The translations under genes were made by a program, and so were the position numbers. This document shows positions 35,074 through 44,748 of a DNA stretch of 64,000 nt, in pieces; position 1 is the stretch's first letter; every line of letters begins with the position of its first letter. The notes under the pieces are model-generated. The model was not told the origin of the DNA, ran no database searches, and saw only the letters and a list, made by a program, of their open reading frames with translations. Source of the DNA: PMG-095 sp049324695 (GTDB lineage Bacteria > Myxococcota_A > Polyangia > Polyangiales > Polyangiaceae); contig JBMOMJ010000013.1 in the NCBI GenBank assembly GCA_049324695.1, positions 118,365 through 182,364 of the forward strand, in the 5' to 3' direction.

Positions 35074-38000
35074 TTAGTCGTCTCGCAAGAGGGGTTCGCG
35101 AATTTCGGAATAGGCGCGCAAAAGTTCGCGGGCTTGGTCGGGGAGCTCGACGAAGCGGATTCCGAAGCCGGGAGGAGCATCTTCGCCGAGTTCATCGCGA
35201 ACCCAATCAACGCTGCCGAAGAGCTCGCAGCTCGAGCCAGCAGGGAGACGCAGTGAGACCCGGACGTCGGCACCGAGCGGCGGCGGCTGCTCATACGTCG
35301 CAACGAAAATGCCACCACCCGTGAAGATGTCGTCGCTCGATAAGGGACGATACAGGTTGCTCGGGCCACTCGTGTCCAATTGGACGTCGACGCGACGTGC
35401 AGAGCCGACGCCGCGCTCGATTTGCTTCGAGAGCTTCGCCAGCTGCGCGCCGAGCTCGCTCAAATGTTGCTCGACCGCGCCAGCCGATGCGCGCTTCTCA
35501 CCCAGAGCTGCGAGCGCCTGCCGCAGAAGATCGGTTTGTTGTGTAAACAGGCCGAGCAGCGCGCCAGCGCGCTCGTCTTCCAACCGCACATCGACGCGCG
35601 GCCGCGTGAGCTCGGCCATGCTCGCGAGAAGCGCTGATAGCGGCTCCTTCTGGCCGTCGCCGTTGCGCGCCGAAAGTGCGCTCGTGAGAGTTTCGCGAAT
35701 GCCCTTGAGCTGCGCATCGAGCCCGGACAAGGTGCCGGTGACCCGCGCAACCGGATCGGCGTCGTTGCCGCCCATGCGTTGCACCCTCAAAAATCCCTCC
35801 TTTATCTCGGCCCAGCGTGCCGACTGAGCAGGAGTCAGCCTTCCGCGAAGCTCAGCGAGCTTGAGCAGATTCTGTTCCGCCCCCTTCGTGAGGGTCTGCG
35901 CTTCGCTCGCGTAGTGATCGTCGATCAGACGATCGAGCTCCTCGTCGTTCATGGCCGCGACGACCTTTTCGGTCAGCTTGGCCATGTTGCGATAGCTTCC
36001 CTGTAGCTTGAAGGGTGGCTCCGTGCGGTAGCGATCGTCCTGCGAGGCGGACGCGATGTACTCCTGGTTCACACGCAGCAGCACGCTTTGTACCTTGAAA
36101 AGGCGTTTGAAAAGCGCGGTAATTTCCTCAACCTCGGCGCTGGAGTAGGCGTAGCTCAAGTCGCTGAGCGGCACTTCTTCTCCGCGGGCGAGCGCGATCA
36201 GCTTGTAGATATCTCGAGGATCTCGACCCGCGAGCGGCGCCAGCACTGCGTTCGAGGTGAGTGCGTTTTCGAGATAGCTGAGCGCAAACGCCTCTTGCCT
36301 CCCCTCCAAAATGTCACCGAGGTTATAGGTGTCCGCGCGATTCGCCAGCATGTCTGGAATTTCGAAACGCGCTCCACTCTCGGTGTAGGGGTTGCCGGCC
36401 ATCACGACGCAGAAGCGCTTGCCGCGCAGATCGTAGGTTCGGGTCGCTCCGTTCCAGATGCCTTCGATGCGTCGCTGGGCGTCACACAATGAAATGAACT
36501 TTTGGAGCAGCTCCGAGTGCGTGTGCTGGATATCATCCAAGTACAGCATCACGTTGTTGCCCATCTCGAGCGCAAGGTTGACTTTCTCGACCTCCTGACG
36601 CGCCGTCGCGTTTGGAGCCTCACTCGCGTCGAGCGAGCGCACGTCGACACCCAATGCAGGGCCGTTCACCTTCACGAACACGAGCCCGAGCTTGTTCGCG
36701 ACGTACTCCATCAGCGTGGTCTTGCCGTAGCCAGGCGGCGACACCAGGAGCAGAAGTCCCATTTGATCGGTGCGCCGCGCTGCGCCAGCTGCCCCCAACT
36801 GTTTGGCCAAATTCGCGCCGATTAATGGCAGGTACACTTCGTCGATCAAACGATTGCGAACGAACGACGTGAGTACGCGCGGAGTGTATTCGTTCAGTCG
36901 CAGGCGCGCGCGAGCTCGAGTGGCCAGCTCTGTCTTCAAGCTGCGAAACGCACGGAATCGCGGCGCACGATCGTCGATGAAGCTCGAAACGCGTTCGATG
37001 AGCTCCGGCAGCCACAGCTCCAAGCTGCGCGAAACGATGCGCGGGTGCGCCCCGAGCAGGTTCGTAGCCGTCGCGTGCACGTTGGCCTCGGAGACTTCGA
37101 ACTCCAAGTCGTCATCACACACGGCACGCGCCGCAAGCTCGAGACGCGCATCGAGGTTCCTACCACTGGCGCGCAGAAATGCGTCCACATATGAAAGAGC
37201 GGTGCGCAGCCGCTCTAGTGGGTGCGCCGACAGCACGCGCAGATCTTCTTCGAACCCACGCGCGGCTCCGGTTTCCTCGAGGTGCAACATGAATTCGCGT
37301 CGCAGCTCGGCGGCTGTTTTGCTCTCAGTGAACTTGCCGTGCGATTGCGAGCGCTCACTCACGATGTAGCGTGCAGCGAAACGCGCCACGGGAGCTTCGG
37401 ACTCGATGCCGAGCGCTTTTGCGGCTTCGGCGAGCCCATGCACCAACTCGCGCGCTAGCTCGTGTTGTGCGCTGGCATCGTTGAGCCTCTCTCGCAGTCG
37501 GCCGGCGCTCTGGGCACGTCGCTCAATCAGGTTTCTTCGATCGGCCGGCAGGCTCTGCCAGTAGAGCCAGCCCAACGCGCGAGCACGCGGCGAGTACCTC
37601 AGCGCTCCCGCCGTCTTCAGCAGCGTCACGACCTTCTCCAGAATCAGCGCGGCATCGTGATCGTGCACGCCGCGCTCGTAGCCTTCGTCGATGCGCTCCG
37701 CGGCAGCCTGACGCACGAGCTCGATGGGATCGTTGGAGAGCGACGCGACCTCGAGCTGTGTCAGGCTTCGCCCATGCGTGCCCGCCTCGGCCTCGAGCAA
37801 CAAGCTGATGGCCAGGTACTCTGCACGGTAGACCTCACGTGTCTCCGAAACCAGCTCCTGATCCCAAAGTTCGCGCGCCGCATCGAGCAGCGGGTTCGAA
37901 ATCGGCTCGAAGAAGTCGGTGCCAGTGAGGTGCAGGTTGAGGGTGCCCTCGCGCGGCACGATGCTGAGTTCTAGCGGCCGCTGGTTGACGCTGAAACGGT

Positions 38001-40584
38001 GCTGCCCCAGCCGGATGAGCGCGCCACCGTCCTCGAGCAGATCGCTCTGATCACGCAGCGCCCGGATTGCATTCTGCTTCGCTGCTTTCAGCTTCGCTTC
38101 GAGCTCATCGGCGCGCACCGAATCGCCGAGCTCGCGTAGCTGCGCGACCAGCTCGGCGAGCTTGTGGACCATCGCGTCGCTCGCGAAGTAGCCGTTGAGT
38201 TCGTCGTTGCTTTTGGCGGCCTGCGCGCGGCGGACGATTCCGGCGAGCACCCGCTCGGACGCAGCGGACAGGCTTTGCGCACGTCGCTGTCGCTCCTCGA
38301 CCAGGAGCTGGCGCTTGGCTCCGACGGCGTCCAAGACCTCTTCGCGTTTATCCGCGAGTTGTAGTGAAAACTCATCGAGCTCGCCGAACCGCGTTTCCAG
38401 CTCTTCGAGCTGCAACATCAGGCGCCCGAGCTGCTCGTCACAGGCCTCCGCCGTAGCAGCCAACGCCAACGCGCTGGTGACGCTTTGCCCCAACAGCTTG
38501 AATTGCACGCCGAACTCGGCCCTTCCTTCGGCCGTGGCCAAATCCTTCTGACGGCTGTCCAACACCGCGCGAGCACGGTTCTGCTGTCCGAACGCCGCGC
38601 TGGTGCCATCCAGGATTTTGGTGCGAACCGTCGGGTCCTCGATGGGCAGCCCAGCGACCGTTTCGCTCAGTAGCGTGAGCCCTTCGTAAACGGCGTCCAG
38701 CTCCTTGCGCAACGGCACGAGCTCGGTGGTCTTCCCCACCTCAGCCACCGCTGCGACCAGTCGCTCCAGCCGATCTAGCAGCGGCTGAAAGGCATTCTCT
38801 GCGAGAAAGAAGTCGACGCACGCGCGGCTGACCTCTCCGAAGCGAACCTCGATCGCTTTCTCGAGTTCCTCGACGCGCGGCACCTCGATTGCGCGCATTT
38901 CCTTCAATGAGATGAGCGCGCCACGGCGCTGCCTCAGCTCCGTCAGCGCCGACAAAAGCGCTTCGACGCTTCTGAGCTCACTCGGGAGCAAACGCTGGAG
39001 CAAGGTACGCTGCGCTGCCTCCGCTTCGCTCAACGCTTCGCGCGCGCGCCGCTCGAGCTCACGCTGCTTCTCGAACTCGCCAACGATGAGCTCGGCCGCC
39101 TTCTGCAGCTCACGCAGCGTGTGCAGAAGATCTCCGACGTCTGCGTTGCCGAGCCAGTAGTGCGTGTCCGCCGCGCGGCGTGAGCCGATTACCAAGTCAT
39201 CGAAGGTGCGGCGCGTCGGCCTCTCGCTGGCCGCCAGACGGCATAGGCTAAAGAGCTCGCTGATGCCGCTCACGAGCGCCGCGTTACCCACCTTGGCCAG
39301 ATACGAGCCATCCGTGGGTGCGGCCGCAGCGTACTCGGCAGTGGTAAACGGGGTTTGCCAGATTTGCACCGGGTGCACACGCGTCGGCTCCCCCTCGGTT
39401 CGAAAGACAAGCATGGTGCCATCCGGGAACAAGCTGTACCCGTGGCAGCGCATGGGGTTCTGCACCTCCTTGGCAATCGAGTTGTACGGCAGGAGCTCGT
39501 ACTCGCCCGCCTCCGCGCGATAGAAGACATAGAGCACGTCCTCGCCGTTCGGCGACGGCGTCGCGCGCCGAAATTCGAGCCCGCCGCTGTCCCCATCGAA
39601 GAGCTTGTGCTCGCCCGTCGTCAGATAGTACCCGCCCGGAAAAATCAGGCCATGGTCGTCGGGCAACTCGACGCAGGCAACGCCCAGCGCATCCACGCGC
39701 AGCACACTTTGTATGCGCGGATTATAGATTAAATAGCGCGCGCTCTGCTCCCGGAACGGCTTGATCTTGAGCAAGATCAGCCCCGCCACGCGAGCGTAAG
39801 CGATCTCCGCATCGTCGAGCGTCTGGTTCGCGTCGTCGACGGGCTCGCGATAGATGCCGAGTCCGGTCTGCGTGTTGTTCTCGATCTTGATCGTCAGATC
39901 GCCGTGAATGGTTTCGACGAAGACCTCGTTCAGAACGTTGATGTGCGGGTACGGACCGGCGACCTGATCCTCGCGGCGCACGCGGGTCCACTCGAACGGA
40001 TGCGCGCGAGGCAGCCGATAGTCCTCCTCGCCGCGCGCATCCATGAAGGTGACGTGGCCCTTGGCATCGATCGCAAAGCGGAAGACTTTGCAGTCCGAAA
40101 CGTTCGCGCCAATTTGCACCGCCACCAACAGCCGCGTTTCGGTGCGCACGAGCTGCAGGAGGCGCGCGTCCTTGTAGTAGCGGAATGCGTCCCGAAACTG
40201 CTTGTCGAACTCGGGATCCGCCAGAAACGCGCCGCGCCCGGTGAAGGGCTGCTGAGCGAGATCGTAACCGCCCTGAGTTCCTTCGAACTTGAACAGGCTG
40301 AGCACGTCTTGAACGCGTGTTTCCGCTTTCAAGCCGATGAATACCTGAAACCCGAACAGCAGCTGCCCGTCGACGCTCACTACGTCGCGCGGTGTGCAAT
40401 TGTTTTCGGTGCGCACGCGTTCGGTGGCGAGCAGGGTGAGCTGCCCGCCGCCGAACAAGAGCTTGCGCCGCTGATTGAGAGTCTCCGTCTTGCTCGAAAG
40501 CTCGGTCGCGCGTTCGAGCAAGCGCCGCCGGATAACCTCGTAGCTACCGCCCTCGAGGCTCGGCTCGTCGCGTTCCTCAGCCAT
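35074..40584 (-). CDS. DUF3686-type AAA ATPase with C-terminal PilZ-like domain
   Basis: An 1836-residue protein. The N-terminal 450 residues match the DUF3686 'DNA repair ATPase' beta-rich region. Long coiled-coil helices fill about 470-850. The AAA domain has Walker A SPPGYGKTTLM (about residue 1285), Walker B MLYLDDIQ (about 1345) and the sensor-like VVMAGNPYTESG. More coiled coil follows (about 1600-1740). The last 85 residues match a myxobacterial PilZ-type (TIGR02266) domain: DDIFTGGGIFVATYE, GSVDWVRDE, PPGFGIRFVELP, REPLL. The c-di-GMP Arg pair is not seen and the Ser of DxSxxG reads Phe. The 'DNA repair' label is historical; the flotillin, OB-fold and channel neighbours point to a membrane role. 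Last gene of the operon, 9 nt after the flotillin. Confidence 0.9.
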   Translation of the reverse strand: MAEERDEPSLEGGSYEVIRRRLLERATELSSKTETLNQRRKLLFGGGQLTLLATERVRTENNCTPRDVVSVDGQLLFGFQVFIGLKAETRVQDVLSLFKFEGTQGGYDLAQQPFTGRGAFLADPEFDKQFRDAFRYYKDARLLQLVRTETRLLVAVQIGANVSDCKVFRFAIDAKGHVTFMDARGEEDYRLPRAHPFEWTRVRREDQVAGPYPHINVLNEVFVETIHGDLTIKIENNTQTGLGIYREPVDDANQTLDDAEIAYARVAGLILLKIKPFREQSARYLIYNPRIQSVLRVDALGVACVELPDDHGLIFPGGYYLTTGEHKLFDGDSGGLEFRRATPSPNGEDVLYVFYRAEAGEYELLPYNSIAKEVQNPMRCHGYSLFPDGTMLVFRTEGEPTRVHPVQIWQTPFTTAEYAAAAPTDGSYLAKVGNAALVSGISELFSLCRLAASERPTRRTFDDLVIGSRRAADTHYWLGNADVGDLLHTLRELQKAAELIVGEFEKQRELERRAREALSEAEAAQRTLLQRLLPSELRSVEALLSALTELRQRRGALISLKEMRAIEVPRVEELEKAIEVRFGEVSRACVDFFLAENAFQPLLDRLERLVAAVAEVGKTTELVPLRKELDAVYEGLTLLSETVAGLPIEDPTVRTKILDGTSAAFGQQNRARAVLDSRQKDLATAEGRAEFGVQFKLLGQSVTSALALAATAEACDEQLGRLMLQLEELETRFGELDEFSLQLADKREEVLDAVGAKRQLLVEERQRRAQSLSAASERVLAGIVRRAQAAKSNDELNGYFASDAMVHKLAELVAQLRELGDSVRADELEAKLKAAKQNAIRALRDQSDLLEDGGALIRLGQHRFSVNQRPLELSIVPREGTLNLHLTGTDFFEPISNPLLDAARELWDQELVSETREVYRAEYLAISLLLEAEAGTHGRSLTQLEVASLSNDPIELVRQAAAERIDEGYERGVHDHDAALILEKVVTLLKTAGALRYSPRARALGWLYWQSLPADRRNLIERRAQSAGRLRERLNDASAQHELARELVHGLAEAAKALGIESEAPVARFAARYIVSERSQSHGKFTESKTAAELRREFMLHLEETGAARGFEEDLRVLSAHPLERLRTALSYVDAFLRASGRNLDARLELAARAVCDDDLEFEVSEANVHATATNLLGAHPRIVSRSLELWLPELIERVSSFIDDRAPRFRAFRSLKTELATRARARLRLNEYTPRVLTSFVRNRLIDEVYLPLIGANLAKQLGAAGAARRTDQMGLLLLVSPPGYGKTTLMEYVANKLGLVFVKVNGPALGVDVRSLDASEAPNATARQEVEKVNLALEMGNNVMLYLDDIQHTHSELLQKFISLCDAQRRIEGIWNGATRTYDLRGKRFCVVMAGNPYTESGARFEIPDMLANRADTYNLGDILEGRQEAFALSYLENALTSNAVLAPLAGRDPRDIYKLIALARGEEVPLSDLSYAYSSAEVEEITALFKRLFKVQSVLLRVNQEYIASASQDDRYRTEPPFKLQGSYRNMAKLTEKVVAAMNDEELDRLIDDHYASEAQTLTKGAEQNLLKLAELRGRLTPAQSARWAEIKEGFLRVQRMGGNDADPVARVTGTLSGLDAQLKGIRETLTSALSARNGDGQKEPLSALLASMAELTRPRVDVRLEDERAGALLGLFTQQTDLLRQALAALGEKRASAGAVEQHLSELGAQLAKLSKQIERGVGSARRVDVQLDTSGPSNLYRPLSSDDIFTGGGIFVATYEQPPPLGADVRVSLRLPAGSSCELFGSVDWVRDELGEDAPPGFGIRFVELPDQARELLRAYSEIREPLLRDD

Positions 40585-40593
40585 GTCGCAGGC

Positions 40594-42579
40594 TCAGGTA
40601 CGGCTGCCTGGGAGGGGCTTACTTTCGCCCTTCGTTGCGAGCTTCTCCACTGCAGCGGCCAACACGGCGCCGCTCGCCCCATTACCGTCGCTGCGCGTGA
40701 TGTTGTGCACCAGGGCGCGCAGCGTTTCACTCTGCTCCAACGCTCCGTCGACGGATTGACCGAGCGAAATGGCTCCCACGAAGCGTTCGAAGAACTGACC
40801 GTCGCCGCCCACGATGTTGATACGCGCGTTCGACATGGCTTCCGCCATGACCTGCGCCTGCGCCGCGACCACGTCCTTTTTGACCTTCAGCGCTTCGAGC
40901 GCGACGGCGCGCTCTTTTTCGAGCTGCAAGCGGAACTCCTCGTGACCGCGCCCGGACTCATCCAGCGCCTTCATCGACGCTGCCTTTTGAGCCAAGCCCT
41001 GCGCTTCAGCGCTGAGCTTTTCGCGAATGGCAGCGGCTTCCGCGGCGCCCTGTTTCTCCAGCACCGCGGCCTCGGCCTCACGCACTCGCACTTTGGCAAG
41101 CCCTTGCTTTTCTTGGCCAGCGGCTTCGGCGCTGAGCTTCTCGAGAGACACGCGCGCTTCGGTCATGCCAAGCTTCTCGGTTGCCACCGCGTCGGCCTCC
41201 TTCACGCGCGCTTTGGCCAGGCCTTCCGCGGCGGCTTCGGCTTGCACCCCTTCCGCGACGCGAATCTTCGCGCGCGCAGTCTTGTCCGCCGTGTCGAACT
41301 CCGCTTCCGCCGTAACGATGCGTTCGCGCGCCTTGATCTTGGCGACCTCTTCGGCGGCTTGCGCGGCCTTGACCTGCTTGGTGGTGACTTCCGCGGCGGC
41401 TGCTTCCGCGGCGATGCGCACCACTTCTTTCTCGCGGTTGGCTTGCGCCAAGGTGCGCACGTCTTTGATCTGCTCTTCTTCGTTGGCGACGTTCTTCTCG
41501 ACCGAGATGCGCTCGCGGACGACGTTCGCAATGTCCTTCTTTTGTACCTCGACTTCCTTGTCGCGAGCGATGCCGCCCAGCGTCACCTCGCGCTCGCGGG
41601 CGATCACCTCGAGCTGCCGCGCCTTCTCGATGCGCTCTTGCTCCACCGCAACCTCTCGCTCTTTGTGCTTCTGCGCGATCGCAATACCGCGCTCCTTGGC
41701 CTGCTCGGCGACCGCTGCTTCTTCCTCGTTCTTGGCCACGATCAGCGCTGTCTTCTTGCGCTCGTCGCTGGCAACGCGGTGCGCCTCGTTTTCTTCGCGC
41801 GATTTCGCCACGGCAATCTCTTTGAGCTTCTTGGCCTCCGCCTCCGCGCGTCGCTGCTCGAAACGGAACAGCGCCTCGTCTGCGTTGAGGTTCTGGCTGC
41901 CCATCTCCATGCGCTCCTTCTGCCGAAGCTCGTTGGTCTTCACATTTTGGATCACGGTGAGATCGGTGATCTTGCGGATGCCGTCCGCATCCATGATGTT
42001 GTCTTTGTCGAGGTGCTCGAGCGGCGTCTGTTCGAGGTAGTCGATGGCGGCGTCATCCAGAATGAAGCCGTTCAAATCCTTACCGATGACCTCGATGATC
42101 TTGTCCTTGAACTCGTCGCGCTTGGTGTAGAGCTCCTCGAAGTTGAAGTGCTTACCGACCGTCTTCAGCGCCTCCGCAAACTTGGCCGTAAATAGCTCCT
42201 CGAGTGCTTTCGGATCACTCGCACGTTGACAGCCGATTGATTGCGCCACCTTGAGCACGTCGTCGACGGTCTTGTTCACGCGCACGAAGAACGTCACGTT
42301 GATGTCAGCGCGGATGTTGTCGTTGCAAATCAGGCCTTCTTTGCCGCGCCGATCGATATCGATTGTCTTCACGGACAAATCCATAGTTTCTGCGCGATTG
42401 ATGATTGGATAAACGACCGCGCCGGTGAACGCGACGATAGGCTCCGATCGCATCGTGTTGATGACCAGCGCTCGCCCCTGATCAACCTGCCTGTAGAAGC
42501 GCGCCACCAACGCCAACAGGCCGAACAGCAAAAACGCAAAAACGCCGACGACCACCAGGACCGGATACAACCCGAACAT
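40594..42579 (-). CDS. yqiK: YqiK-type flotillin (SPFH protein)
   Basis: A 661-residue protein from the ATG at 42579, chosen for the AGGGG 8 nt upstream over an ATG 21 nt earlier. One N-terminal membrane helix (PVLVVVGVFAFLLFGLLALVA) is followed by an SPFH/prohibitin domain (about residues 35-240), with DLSVKTIDIDRRGKEG and FNFEELYTKRDEFKD, and then a very long Ala/Glu/Lys coiled coil (about 245-590) with many AEA and EKL heptads. This order and length are those of E. coli YqiK, a flotillin that scaffolds membrane microdomains. The NfeD-like partner, usual for flotillins, is encoded just upstream. The symbol denotes the type, not proven orthology. Confidence 0.92.
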   Translation of the reverse strand: MFGLYPVLVVVGVFAFLLFGLLALVARFYRQVDQGRALVINTMRSEPIVAFTGAVVYPIINRAETMDLSVKTIDIDRRGKEGLICNDNIRADINVTFFVRVNKTVDDVLKVAQSIGCQRASDPKALEELFTAKFAEALKTVGKHFNFEELYTKRDEFKDKIIEVIGKDLNGFILDDAAIDYLEQTPLEHLDKDNIMDADGIRKITDLTVIQNVKTNELRQKERMEMGSQNLNADEALFRFEQRRAEAEAKKLKEIAVAKSREENEAHRVASDERKKTALIVAKNEEEAAVAEQAKERGIAIAQKHKEREVAVEQERIEKARQLEVIAREREVTLGGIARDKEVEVQKKDIANVVRERISVEKNVANEEEQIKDVRTLAQANREKEVVRIAAEAAAAEVTTKQVKAAQAAEEVAKIKARERIVTAEAEFDTADKTARAKIRVAEGVQAEAAAEGLAKARVKEADAVATEKLGMTEARVSLEKLSAEAAGQEKQGLAKVRVREAEAAVLEKQGAAEAAAIREKLSAEAQGLAQKAASMKALDESGRGHEEFRLQLEKERAVALEALKVKKDVVAAQAQVMAEAMSNARINIVGGDGQFFERFVGAISLGQSVDGALEQSETLRALVHNITRSDGNGASGAVLAAAVEKLATKGESKPLPGSRT

Positions 42580-42754
42580 GTGAGCATCCCCTGAATTCAT
42601 CGCGAGCAAGAATGCCTCAAGCGTGGCGCGTTGTCTCCTTGACGCGCGCCGTTTTTTGCCCAAATCGACGCACCCACTCAACCTGCACTGCAACGAGCGC
42701 ACTGAACGGACGCACCGACATGGGCACGTGTGAGAATCATCGAGAACGGCGTGC

Positions 42755-43504
42755 TCAACGACGCTCGGCCAGAACGTCGCGCATCGGCTCGACCAGATAG
42801 ACCTCGCGCTCCGCGTCGTAGTCGACGATCAACGCTTGTTCTCCACGGCCGAGCTGCTTGCCGTCATCCACACGAACGCGCAAGACGAGCCCAGCACCAC
42901 CATCGTGCAGCATCGCTTCACCGAATTTGCTCGTAACGGTACCAGTCCGCACGACGCAGGTGCGACCGATGAAGTCCGACTTGGTGGGCGCGCGCTGGGG
43001 AGTGAACACAGCCGCAAGCGGCTTGGCTGCCAACGATGTCATCGGTAACGCGAGAAGCAGCGAGAGCGCCATCACGCCGAGGGACAACGGGACACCCAAC
43101 AACGCCGGCGCGCTGCGCGTGACGAGCTGCATGATCACTACGCTGATGAGCCACGCGAACGTGACAATCAGGCTCAAAACCACGGTCGCGGGCACAGATC
43201 GGAGGTGCAACGCGCTCATCAGCGCCGCCAGCGCGCCGTGGCCGCCGTGATCTCCGTCTGGCAGATCGATATCACTGTGGCCTCCGATGTCGCCACCCGC
43301 ATGATCGCCCCCGAGATGATCCACGGCGCCTTCGAGCACGCCCTTCGTCGCAGCGTCGAGCTGGCCGTCCAGCGCGCCTTCGGATCCCTCACCGATGTGA
43401 ATCACCCCTATCATCACGAACCCCCAATACACCAGCGCAACGCCGAGCAGCACGGTGAACACCACGCTGGGGAACGAGAGAGCCAGGACGAAGACTTCAG
43501 CCAT
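42755..43504 (-). CDS. NfeD/YqiJ-like membrane protein with OB-fold
   Basis: A 249-residue protein with an N-terminal membrane helix, a His/Asp/Gly-rich loop (about residues 65-90, many GD, GH and HGG steps, potentially metal-binding), two or three more helices (VVLSLIVTFAWLISVVIMQL and SLGVMALSLLLALPM), and a C-terminal OB-fold (FIGRTCVVRTGTVTSKFGEA, GLVLRVRVDDGK, ALIVDYDAEREVYLVEP). This is the architecture of YqiJ-type NfeD partners of flotillins. The start overlaps the end of the channel-like gene by 8 nt. The 175-nt space before the flotillin start holds no gene. Confidence 0.9.
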   Translation of the reverse strand: MAEVFVLALSFPSVVFTVLLGVALVYWGFVMIGVIHIGEGSEGALDGQLDAATKGVLEGAVDHLGGDHAGGDIGGHSDIDLPDGDHGGHGALAALMSALHLRSVPATVVLSLIVTFAWLISVVIMQLVTRSAPALLGVPLSLGVMALSLLLALPMTSLAAKPLAAVFTPQRAPTKSDFIGRTCVVRTGTVTSKFGEAMLHDGGAGLVLRVRVDDGKQLGRGEQALIVDYDAEREVYLVEPMRDVLAERR

Positions 43505-43973
43505 TGCGCACGGCCGTCGAGCGCTGGCTCTGAAGCTCTAGCAAAATGGCGCCTAGCTTGTCGGCGATATCGCGCAAGGCAGCCTCGCTACGCTCTCCGT
43601 CGGCTTGGCGCACGCGCGCTTCGTGCGGTGGGTCGAAGACGCGAGCCGCCAGCGCGGGGCCGTACGTCATCAGCGCTGCCCCGATCGCCTTGCCCGTCGC
43701 AGTTTTGGCGAGAATATCGGAATAGCCGACCGAAAGGTTCGTCGAGACGTAGACCAACGCGTCGAAAAACGAATTCACCTTCGGGTTCTCGTAACGTTCG
43801 GCCGCGTAGAAAGCGGCAGCCCCCACCAGCACCGTAGCAACAGCCGCGTTCATCGGCTCGGCTGCCTGCTTCTCCCGCGCGAACGCGTGCACGCTCTCGA
43901 GCCACCGCTCGGGAGACTTGCCGGAGCCAACACCCAGCAACAACCCCAAAGCCAGTAAACTGCGTTCGTCCAT
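43497..43973 (-). CDS. Two-helix K+-channel-like protein with altered filter
   Basis: A 158-residue membrane protein. One helix (AAVATVLVGAAAFYAAE), a pore loop and a second helix (KAIGAALMTYGPALAA) copy the core of a KcsA-like channel. The pore stretch FFDALVYVSTNLSVGYSD (residues 69-86) lines up with the usual DALYFSVVTLTTVGYGD, but the filter reads SVGYSD: the first Thr is Ser and the second Gly is Ser. This should change ion selectivity or block conduction. An Asp/Glu/Arg-rich helix ends the protein. First gene of the flotillin operon by position; its stop overlaps the OB-fold gene start. The family is inferred from this alignment by eye. Confidence 0.75.
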   Translation of the reverse strand: MDERSLLALGLLLGVGSGKSPERWLESVHAFAREKQAAEPMNAAVATVLVGAAAFYAAERYENPKVNSFFDALVYVSTNLSVGYSDILAKTATGKAIGAALMTYGPALAARVFDPPHEARVRQADGERSEAALRDIADKLGAILLELQSQRSTAVRNG

Positions 43974-44040
43974 GCTCCAGCCGAAACAACGTTACTACAG
44001 ACGGCGCCTGCATCCAAATCCAAGCTTCTGCGGCGTCGGG

Positions 44041-44721
44041 ATGGGCGTCAAACCGCGCTCACTCGCGCGAACCCGTGCCCGCCTGCGCGGTTCGGTGGCA
44101 ACGCTGGCGCTCGCGCTGGTTAGTTGTCGACCCAGCACGGGCAACTCACGAGGCGAGACACGTAGCCACGCCGGCGCAAGCGTTGCTCTATCTGCCCAAC
44201 CTGCCGTGGCCAACTCCTCCGCTAACCCAATGGCCCCAGCTCCGAGTGCTAGCACCGCTCCTGCAGCAACTGACATCGAAGCATCAGCGTCGGCCAAACC
44301 GGACGCTGCATACACCGTAGCCATCCGCGCCATCGCCCGCGATATCGCCGAACTCAAGCCGGCCTACCCCCAGCTCTCCGAGTTCGATCCCGAGCGCAAC
44401 CTCATCGCCGACCGCTTAGCCATTACCTACCAACACAACACGCATCGATCCACGGCTCGCGGCGGCTGGGCTGCGGCCGTGCCCAATCCAGACCCCGACG
44501 GAATCTGGTTCTACATCGACTTTCACGACCCCAACTCGAACGACCAGATCCACACTCAGCCGTTCACGGGCAACTACGGCTTCCGCGACATGAAGGTCAG
44601 CTTTCTGATTTTGCAAGGCGCTAAAACCAAGCCATTCGACGGCGCTCTCTGGAGCATTCTGAGGAAACATGGCGTCGTGTCACTCCCGTGGGGCACACAC
44701 AAGAAAGCCTTGGCGAAGTGA
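44041..44721 (+). CDS. Lipoprotein of unknown function
   Basis: A 226-residue protein if started at the ATG at 44041; earlier starts would put 40 basic residues before the signal. The signal ends with LALALVSC, a good lipobox. An Ala/Ser/Pro linker (to about residue 90) leads to a globular part with LAITYQHNTHRSTARGGWAA, DGIWFYIDFHDP and NYGFRDMKVSFLILQGAKT. No family recognised. The start lies 67 nt from the divergent channel-like gene, so the promoters must be very close or overlap the coding ends. Confidence 0.75.
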   Translation: MGVKPRSLARTRARLRGSVATLALALVSCRPSTGNSRGETRSHAGASVALSAQPAVANSSANPMAPAPSASTAPAATDIEASASAKPDAAYTVAIRAIARDIAELKPAYPQLSEFDPERNLIADRLAITYQHNTHRSTARGGWAAAVPNPDPDGIWFYIDFHDPNSNDQIHTQPFTGNYGFRDMKVSFLILQGAKTKPFDGALWSILRKHGVVSLPWGTHKKALAK

Positions 44722-44748
44722 CACGCTTCCGCCGGCCGCTCTGTTTGG

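Noticed and set aside
42625..42657. Terminator-like stem with a T6 run on the plus strand
   Set aside because: It lies inside a minus-strand operon and no plus-strand gene ends there; probably chance.
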